Shown here: positions 15,609-21,900 of the stretch, piece by piece
Layout of the letters: each line of letters starts with the position of its first letter
Numbering within the stretch: the first letter of the stretch is position 1
Source of the DNA: JBBQFD01 sp038321575
GTDB taxonomy: Bacteria; Bacillota_I; Bacilli_A; RF39; UBA660
Direction: 5' to 3'
NCBI GenBank assembly: GCA_038321575.1
Contig: JBBQFD010000011.1
Span: 1 to 22,789, forward strand
Length of the DNA stretch: 22,789 nucleotides
Position numbers and translations under genes: made by a program
The notes under the pieces: model-generated
Seen by the model: only the letters and a program-made list of their open reading frames with translations
What the model was told of the DNA's origin: nothing
The model's database searches: none

Positions 15609-15763
15609 TAAAAAATAATTATAAGATCATTACAGCCTTATTAATTATATTGTCATTACCATTTGTTTTACCAATTATAAAAACCATTATCGAAATAATT
15701 TTTATATATGGTAAATATTTAGGAACACTAGCTAGAAGAGTAATGGAAGGAAAAATTTGTTAA
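15596..15763 (+). CDS. Small hydrophobic protein sharing the peptide 2 C-terminal motif
   Basis: This 55-residue gene starts 13 nt inside peptide 2 in another frame, with GGAG at 15582-15585. It has no GG leader; instead residues 1-38 are almost wholly hydrophobic (one or two membrane helices). Its tail GKYLGTLARRVMEGKIC aligns with GRSLGTSIRRLGANKIC of peptide 2, ten of 17 positions being identical, with the Cys again near the end. The location and hydrophobicity suggest an immunity protein, but the shared tail suggests a duplicated peptide that lost or replaced its leader. Function not assigned. Confidence 0.7.
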   Translation: MLLIIKNNYKIITALLIILSLPFVLPIIKTIIEIIFIYGKYLGTLARRVMEGKIC

Positions 15764-15787
15764 AGGATTCGTTGAATCCTTTTTTTG
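15762..15787 (+). terminator. Terminator of the peptide-export operon
   Basis: AGGATTC (15764-15770) pairs with GAATCCT (15774-15780) around GTT and is followed by six T. It overlaps the stop codon of the last small gene (15761-15763). Confidence 0.88.
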
Positions 15788-15799
15788 TTATAAATAATA

Positions 15800-15828
15800 T
15801 TGCCAAAGATTTTTAGGAGTGGTATAAT
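15800..15828 (+). promoter_or_regulatory. Promoter of rpsU
   Basis: TTGCCA (15800-15805), exactly 17 nt, TATAAT (15823-15828) with extended TG at 15820-15821. This is the best promoter by sequence in the window, fitting a ribosomal protein gene. Confidence 0.8.
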
Positions 15829-15858
15829 GTTTTTAGTAAAGAGGGAGGTGTATTATTA

Positions 15859-16062
15859 ATGACAAAAGTAATAGTTAAAAATGGAAATGTTGATGGAGCA
15901 TTAAGAATGTTCAAACAAAAAACTATTAAAGAAGGCCTCCTAAAAGAAGTTCGTGAAAGAGAACATTACAGCAAACCAGGCGTTAAAAAAAGAATGGCTA
16001 AGAAAGAAGCGATTAAAAATAGTCGCCGTAGTGCTAGCAAACACGAAAAAAGTTACAACTAA
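15859..16062 (+). CDS. rpsU: 30S ribosomal protein S21
   Basis: S21 is a small basic protein of the 30S platform near the anti-Shine-Dalgarno end of 16S rRNA. The 67 residues show the family features: a short strand (KVIVKNGNVDGALRMFKQK), then a long basic helix with LKEVREREHYSKPGVKKRM and an Arg/Lys-rich tail. GGGAGGTG precedes the ATG by about 9 nt. It is followed by yqeY, the usual Firmicutes neighbour, across a short hairpin. Confidence 0.95.
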   Translation: MTKVIVKNGNVDGALRMFKQKTIKEGLLKEVREREHYSKPGVKKRMAKKEAIKNSRRSASKHEKSYN

Positions 16063-16064
16063 TT

Positions 16065-16086
16065 AGAGCCGAAAGGCTCTTTATTT
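16065..16086 (+). terminator. Hairpin between rpsU and yqeY
   Basis: AGAGCC (16065-16070) and GGCTCT (16075-16080) close a GAAA tetraloop; the tail TTATTT is a weak U-tract. It is probably a partial terminator, since yqeY begins 13 nt later and has no promoter of its own that I can see. Confidence 0.75.
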
Positions 16087-16098
16087 ATAAGGAGAAAT

Positions 16099-16542
16099 AT
16101 GAGAGATAGAATTATTAAAGATTTAACTGATGCGATGAGGGCTCAAGATAAGCAATTATTAAGTGTTATTCGTATGGTTAAAGGAGCAATGCAATTAGAA
16201 GAAATTAATCTGCATCGTGAATTAAATGATGAAGAAATAATTGCCGTTGTTGGTAAACAAATCAAGACTCGTAAGGAATCAATTATTGAATTTGAAAAAG
16301 GTAATCGTCAAGATTTAATTGATCAAAATAATCTTGAAATAGCAATTCTACAAAAATATATGCCAGCACAATTAAGTGAAGAAGAAGTAATAAACATTAT
16401 TAATAAAACTTTCGCTGAACTTAATCCAACTGGTGTTAATGATATGGGTAAAATCATGGGGGCAATTACGCCAATATTAAAAGGTAAAGCCGATATGGGT
16501 TTGGCAAATCGCATTGTTCGTGAAAAATTAAGTAGCTTATAA
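16099..16542 (+). CDS. yqeY: YqeY/GatB-tail family protein
   Basis: YqeY proteins resemble the C-terminal tRNA-binding domain of GatB and are found widely next to rpsU or dnaG; their role is not settled. The 147-residue length is typical. Recognisable stretches are the N-terminal DAMRAQDKQLLSVIRMVKGA, then EIIAVVGKQIKTRKESI, LEIAILQKYMPAQLSEEE, and the C-terminal MGKIMGAITPILKGKADMG. It is helical and soluble. AAGGAG lies just before the ATG. Confidence 0.92.
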   Translation: MRDRIIKDLTDAMRAQDKQLLSVIRMVKGAMQLEEINLHRELNDEEIIAVVGKQIKTRKESIIEFEKGNRQDLIDQNNLEIAILQKYMPAQLSEEEVINIINKTFAELNPTGVNDMGKIMGAITPILKGKADMGLANRIVREKLSSL

Positions 16543-16548
16543 AAAAAT

Positions 16549-16572
16549 GGTTCTTAAAAGAGAACCTTTTTT
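16549..16572 (+). terminator. Terminator after yqeY
   Basis: GGTTCT (16549-16554) pairs with AGAACC (16561-16566) around TAAAAG, followed by six T. Confidence 0.85.
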
Positions 16573-16594
16573 AGTCAAAAGTGCTAAAAAAACA

Positions 16595-16623
16595 TTGTTT
16601 TAACTACTAATTTATGATATATT
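16595..16623 (+). promoter_or_regulatory. Promoter of rpsB-tsf
   Basis: TTGTTT (16595-16600), 17 nt, TATATT (16618-16623) with extended TG at 16615-16616. It gives an untranslated leader of about 100 nt, the longest in the window. Confidence 0.65.
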
Positions 16624-16648
16624 GGTAGTGGCTTTTTCAAATACACAC

Positions 16649-16702
16649 AACATGGATCTAAATACCGTGTGCCGCAAGGTGGATGTTTAGAGTTGAAATG
16701 TT
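16649..16702 (+). promoter_or_regulatory. Structured leader RNA before rpsB
   Basis: AACAT (16649-16653) pairs with ATGTT (16698-16702). Inside a GGA / GTTGAA internal loop, TCTAAATA (16657-16664) pairs with TGTTTAGA (16684-16691, one G-U pair). The tip holds GCC-GCAA-GGT, a small hairpin with a GCAA tetraloop. A GGAGG follows directly at 16703-16707, separate from the true ribosome site (AGGAGG, 16719-16724). An autoregulatory S2-binding leader is plausible by analogy with other ribosomal protein operons; this is inference. Confidence 0.5.
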
Positions 16703-16731
16703 GGAGGAAAAAAACAAAAGGAGGAATTTAC

Positions 16732-17895
16732 ATGTCAGTAGTGTCAATGAGTTATTTACTAGAAGCAGGTGTTCATTTTGGTCATCAAACCAAAAGATGG
16801 AACCCTAAAATGAAAGAGTATATTTTTACTTCAAGAGATGATATTTATATCATCGATTTACAAAAAACAGCAAAAATGATTGAAGAAGCATATAATGCTT
16901 TAAAAGCAATTGCTGCTAATGGTGGAAAGGTTCTATTTGTTGGAACACGTAAACAAGCACAAGAAGCAACTAAAGAAGAAGCAACACGTGTTGAAATGTA
17001 TTATGTAACTGAAAGATGGTTAGGTGGTACATTAACAAATTTTAGAACTATTCGTAAAAGAGTTCACAGATTAGAAGATATTGAAATAATGGAAAAAGAC
17101 GGAACTTTTGAAGTTTTGCCTAAAAAAGAAGTTATTGGTCTTAGAAAAGAACATGAAAAACTTGAAAAGGTTTTAAGTGGTATTCGTAGCATGATTAAAT
17201 TACCCGATGCTATCTTTATTGTCGATCCGACTAAAGAAGCAATCGCAATATCAGAAGCAAGAAAATTAAGAATTCCAATTTTTGGAATTGTTGATACTAA
17301 TTGTGATCCTGATATGGTTGATTATGTTATTCCAGGTAATGATGATGCAATTAGAGCTGTTAAGTTAATTATCGGTGTTATGGCTAATGCTGTTGCTGAT
17401 GCTAACGGTGGTAAAGTTGTTGATTTCGTTTCTGAAGAAGACCGTAGTAAAGGTGATAATGCTAAAGAAATTATGGAAAAAGCATTAGAAACTGTAAAAC
17501 GTAAAGAAGAAAGACCAAGAACATACGATAATAATAATGGTTATCGTAAACCTTACGAAAATAACTATCAAAAACCATTAGAAACTAAAATTGAAGTAAA
17601 AGAAGAAGTAAAACCAGTTGTTACTGAAGAAGTTGTAGTAAAAGAAGTAGTTAAAGAAACACCAATTAAAAAAGCACTAGCTAAAAAAGCTCTGGTTAAA
17701 AAAGTTGTTGTTAAAGAAACTAAAAAAGTAGCTGCAAAACCAGTAGCAAAAGAAGTAGTTAAAAAAGCTCCAGTCAAAAAAGCTGTAGTTAAAAAAGAAA
17801 CTACTAAAGTAACTGTTAAAGAAAAAGCCATAGTTAAAAAAGCACCAGCTAAAAAAGTTGTTGCTAAAGTAGCTAAAAAAACAGTTAAAAAATAA
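16732..17895 (+). CDS. rpsB: 30S ribosomal protein S2 with long Lys/Ala/Val-rich tail
   Basis: S2 sits on the back of the 30S subunit between head and body. Residues 1 to about 257 form the normal S2: LLEAGVHFGHQTKRWNPKM near the start, FVGTRKQAQE, ERWLGGTLTNFRTIRKR, and PIFGIVDTNCDPD. Residues 264-387 are an extra tail: first Asn/Tyr-rich (264-280), then Glu/Val/Lys-rich, then from about 310 strongly basic, with repeated KKA-x-x-KK units resembling bacterial histone-H1-like proteins. Total 387 residues against about 230-260 usual. ATG 16732 was chosen because AGGAGG lies 7 nt upstream; an upstream GTG at 16669 lies in the structured leader. The frame stays open through the tail. Confidence 0.96.
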   Translation: MSVVSMSYLLEAGVHFGHQTKRWNPKMKEYIFTSRDDIYIIDLQKTAKMIEEAYNALKAIAANGGKVLFVGTRKQAQEATKEEATRVEMYYVTERWLGGTLTNFRTIRKRVHRLEDIEIMEKDGTFEVLPKKEVIGLRKEHEKLEKVLSGIRSMIKLPDAIFIVDPTKEAIAISEARKLRIPIFGIVDTNCDPDMVDYVIPGNDDAIRAVKLIIGVMANAVADANGGKVVDFVSEEDRSKGDNAKEIMEKALETVKRKEERPRTYDNNNGYRKPYENNYQKPLETKIEVKEEVKPVVTEEVVVKEVVKETPIKKALAKKALVKKVVVKETKKVAAKPVAKEVVKKAPVKKAVVKKETTKVTVKEKAIVKKAPAKKVVAKVAKKTVKK

Positions 17896-17940
17896 ATGAT
17901 ATACATAAAAACTTATTAATAAGTTTAAAATAGAGACCAC

Positions 17941-17972
17941 AAAGATGATTTTTATTAATCATCTTTAATTTT
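17941..17972 (+). terminator. Hairpin between rpsB and tsf (attenuator)
   Basis: AAAGATGATT (17941-17950) pairs with AATCATCTTT (17957-17966), a 10-bp stem with a 6-nt loop, followed by a weak AATTTT tract. A smaller palindrome (ACTTATT/AATAAGT) lies at about 17911-17924. Probably a leaky terminator that sets the ratio of tsf to rpsB transcripts. Confidence 0.6.
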
Positions 17973-17988
17973 AGAGAGGGGAATTTGT

Positions 17989-18861
17989 ATGATTAGTGCA
18001 AGTTTAGTAAAAGAATTAAGAGAAAAAACCGGAGCAGGAATGCTTGATTGTAAAAAAGCATTAGAAGCAACTGAAGGAAATATTGAATTAGCGATTGATT
18101 GGTTAAGAGAAAAAGGTATTTCGAAAGCTGCTAAAAAAGCTGATCGTATTGCTGCTGAAGGAACTGCTGCTATTTTAATAAATGGCGATAATGCGGTTAT
18201 TGTTGAAATTAATTCAGAAACTGATTTCGTTGCTAAAAACGAAGAATTTAAAGAATTAGTTAATACTATTTTGAATACGATTATGAATAGTACAGCTAAT
18301 ACCGTTGAAGAAGTTTTAACTTTAGCAACGACCGAAGGAACAGTTGCTGATTTAATTATTGCTAAGACTGCTAAAATAGGTGAAAAACTTAGTTTAAGAA
18401 GATTTAGTAAAGTTACCAAAACAGCTAGTGAAGTCTTTGGTTCATATATTCATATGGGTGGATCAATTGCTGTTTTAACAGTTGTTGCAAATACCACTGA
18501 TGAAGTGGCTAAGGATGTTGCAATGCATGCTGCAGCTATGAGACCTACTTATGTAAGAATAAGTGAAGTTTCAACTGATGATGTTGAACATGAACGTGTT
18601 ATCTTAAGGGAACAAGCTATCAATGAAGGTAAACCTGAAGCTATTGCTTTAAAGATGGTTGATGGTAGAATTCAAAAGTTTTATAAAGAAGTATGCTTAG
18701 AAGAACAAGACTTCGTTAAAGATACTGATATAACAGTCGCTACTTATGTTAAAAATAATGGCGGGGTTATTACTAGTATGATTCGTTATGAAGTTGGCGA
18801 AGGTATAGAAAAGAAAATATGTAACTTTGTTGAAGAAGTAATGGGACAAGTCAATAACTAA
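17989..18861 (+). CDS. tsf: Translation elongation factor Ts
   Basis: EF-Ts is the guanine nucleotide exchange factor that recharges EF-Tu with GTP. The 290 residues begin with the UBA-like domain SLVKELREKTGAGMLDCKKALEA, and contain the conserved TDFVAKNEEF (about residues 75-84) that contacts EF-Tu. The core has MGGSIAVLTVVA and later VAMHAAAMRPTYV. AGAGGGGA precedes the ATG. It follows rpsB, the common order, with an attenuating hairpin between them. Confidence 0.96.
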   Translation: MISASLVKELREKTGAGMLDCKKALEATEGNIELAIDWLREKGISKAAKKADRIAAEGTAAILINGDNAVIVEINSETDFVAKNEEFKELVNTILNTIMNSTANTVEEVLTLATTEGTVADLIIAKTAKIGEKLSLRRFSKVTKTASEVFGSYIHMGGSIAVLTVVANTTDEVAKDVAMHAAAMRPTYVRISEVSTDDVEHERVILREQAINEGKPEAIALKMVDGRIQKFYKEVCLEEQDFVKDTDITVATYVKNNGGVITSMIRYEVGEGIEKKICNFVEEVMGQVNN

Positions 18862-18883
18862 AGAGAATTTATTCTCTTTTTTT
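18860..18883 (+). terminator. Terminator of tsf
   Basis: AAAGAGAA (18860-18867) pairs with TTCTCTTT (18872-18879) around TTTA, then T residues. It begins within the tsf stop codon (18859-18861). Confidence 0.85.
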
Positions 18884-18884
18884 A

Positions 18885-18913
18885 TTGATAAATTTAAGAT
18901 TATGATGTATGAT
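18885..18913 (+). promoter_or_regulatory. Promoter of the pilin-LRR gene
   Basis: TTGATA (18885-18890), exactly 17 nt, TATGAT (18908-18913), directly after the tsf terminator. The leader is about 38 nt, with AAGGAAA as ribosome site about 9 nt before the ATG. Confidence 0.6.
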
Positions 18914-18957
18914 TTAATTATAGTAAAGTATCTTGATGAGTGTAAGGAAAATATTTG

Positions 18958-21900
18958 ATGAAGAAAAAAGGATTTACATTAATTGAATTAATGGCAGTAA
19001 TAATTATTTTGACGATTATAGCATTAATAACAACACCAAGTGTGTTATCAGCAATTGAAGATGCTAAAAATGGAGCAATTGAAAGAAGTGCAGTTGGATA
19101 TATTGAAGCGGTTGAAAATTCAGTTGCGAATGACTATATAAATAACGGTGAAGAACCAACGCCTGGTGAATATGCAATTAATTCTTTTGTTGTTTCAGCA
19201 AAAGGGACACTTCCATCATCAGGAATCGTTTCACTATCTTTAAATGGGACTGTAGCAACGGCTTCACTATGTATTAGTGAAAAGAAAGTTGATTATGCGA
19301 ATTCTAATGCTTTTGTTGATAAAACAGGTAGTTGTGATGATATTTCTAATGTAGCAACCCCACCACTACCACTTGCTGATGCTTGCTTTGAATTTGTTGA
19401 ATCTACAAATACAATTATCGATTACGACCCCATTTGTGGAACCGATGTTGTAGTACCATCAACAATTAATGGAATACCAGTACTTATAATTGACGAGGGT
19501 GCATTTTATAATTATGGATTAACGAGTCTATACATATATGATGGTATCAAACAAATTGGTTGGTATGCTTTTGAATCCAATCTTTTAATGAACATTAGGA
19601 TCCCATCTACTATTACATATATGGCTGATGAAGTATTTAATGATAATTTATTACCAAATGATCAAGCATTTATTTATTCCAGAAATCTAGATACTTCGGT
19701 TAATTACGATACGTTAGTTAGCTACGGTGGTGCTTTAAGAGATAATTATATAATTCCGTCTAGTGTAACTACAATTAATGCCTGGGCACTTAGTAATAAT
19801 TATTCTGATAGCTTGATAATTCCAACAACTGTCGAAAATATTGGTGAAGCCGCTCTTGCTTATAACGATTTAACAGAGATTACTATGAATTCAAATGATA
19901 TTAGCTTAGGTGACAACTTATTATCTTTTGAAAATGAATATTTTAAAGTTGCTTATTATAGTGGCTTGGCAGGTACTTATGTTGGTACTCAAGAAGGTCC
20001 TTGGTCTAAAATATGTACAGACCCAGAAGGATGCGCAATCCCACAATATTGCTTCGATTTTAACGATGAAACACAAACAATCATGGGATATGATAGCGAC
20101 AATTGTCCATTAGAAGTATTTATTCCGTCTACTATAAATGGATTTCCAGTAGTTAATATTGGAGACAGTGCCTTTTCTGGTACTAATGTAACTGCAATTA
20201 CTATACCTAGTAGTGTAATGAACATTGGGAGTGGTGCTTTTAGTGATAATAATTTAGATTATATTGATTTTAAATCCTCAAATGTTAATATCAAGAATGA
20301 TATTGCGACTGCTGGTGATGATTTAGTTTATGATTATCAACATTATGGTGCAGGTCGATACAATGGTGTCGAAAGTGTTGATTTAGAAAGTTTTTACTGG
20401 GTATATGAAAATACTGCTAACACAATCGTTAATGGTTGTTATACAATTGATTCTCTAAGAGGTTTTATAACATCTTATAGTTCATCTTGCTCAAAAAGTG
20501 TTGTGATTCCATCAATAATTGGAGGTATTACAATAAATGGTATTGATGAAGGAGCTTTTTCATCATTGGGAATGACTAATGTTACACTACCGAACACTTT
20601 AAAGAAAATTCGTAAGGATGCTTTCTTAACAAATAATTTAGTAAGCATAACGCTACCAAATAGTCTAACTCAGTTGGATAGTGGTGCTTTTAGTGATAAT
20701 AATTTAGCATCGATCATAATCCCAGCTTCTTTGACGAAAATATCTGATTACGTATTCTTAGGTAATAATTTAAGCTCAGTAACACTACCGAACACACTTA
20801 CATCTATAGGCGATGCTGCATTTTCTCATAATGTATTAACAACTATTGCCTTACCAGATTCGGTTAATGAAATAGGGATTGCCGCTTTTGAATATAATAA
20901 TCTTACTAGTATTAATTTACCTTTCAATTTAAAAAGGATTGAGGAAAGAATGCTCAGTAGAAATAATTTAACAGCTCTTATAATTCCTCAAAATGTTGAA
21001 TATATCGGATACGGAGCTTTTACTTATAACAATATAACTAATGTTAAAATAGCAGCCACCACTATACAATTTAGTAGTTATATGTTTAATTTTACTAATA
21101 ATTACTTTTGGTCAAAATTTAATTCAAGTGGAGCAGGAGAATATACTGGTACTCAAGCAGGAAACTGGACTTTTGTTGTACCAACTCAAATTGTTTCTGG
21201 TTGTTTTACTTTAAATTCACTTAGTGGATATATAACGAGATATAATGATTCAGTATGTGGAACCGATGTAGTAATACCTTCGATATTATCAACTTATAGC
21301 GTTAAAGGTATTGATGATTATGTTTTCTCTGGCTTAGGTTTAACAAGTGTCATATTGCCATCAACAATGCGCGAAATATCTGAATCAGCGTTTTACTCTA
21401 ATAATCTAACTAGTATTTCGCTTCCGTCAAGTTTATTGATTTTAGGTAATAATGCATTTTCTAATAACTTATTAACAACAGTGACAATTCCTAATACTGT
21501 TACTACACTTGGTAGTGACGCTTTTAACTCCAATCTCTTAACAAGCATATCGCTTCCAACAAGCTTGTCAACTTTAAGTGGAGGAGTTTTTTCTAATAAC
21601 TTATTGACGACAGTAACCATCCCTAATAATTTTGTTAATATTGGTCCTAATGCATTTTCTTATAATAATCTAAGTAGTGTTACTTTACCAAGTAATTTAA
21701 ATACAATTGATTACAGCGCATTTATGAATAATCTAATTGAAGATATTACGATTCCAAATGGTACTGTTGCAATTAATACAAGTGCTTTTGTTAATAATTA
21801 TATTGAGAGTTTATCGTTGCCAGATAGTGTAATAACTATTCAAAATGATGCATTTTATGGAAACCAAATATCAAATCTCGTATTATCTAATAAAATGCAA

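Noticed and set aside
15789..15794. Second extended -10 (TGTTATAAA) right after the peptide operon terminator
   Set aside because: The downstream TTGCCA-17-TATAAT is much better placed for rpsU; the upstream match is likely part of the A/T-rich terminator flank.
16669..16731. GTG-initiated extension of S2
   Set aside because: The stretch is the structured leader and includes both GGAGG sites; S2 normally starts close to the MSVVSMSYLLEAG segment.
17568..17940. Minus-strand frames opposite the rpsB tail
   Set aside because: They mirror Lys-rich codons as Phe/Leu/Ser-rich sequence, with no ribosome sites or family features.
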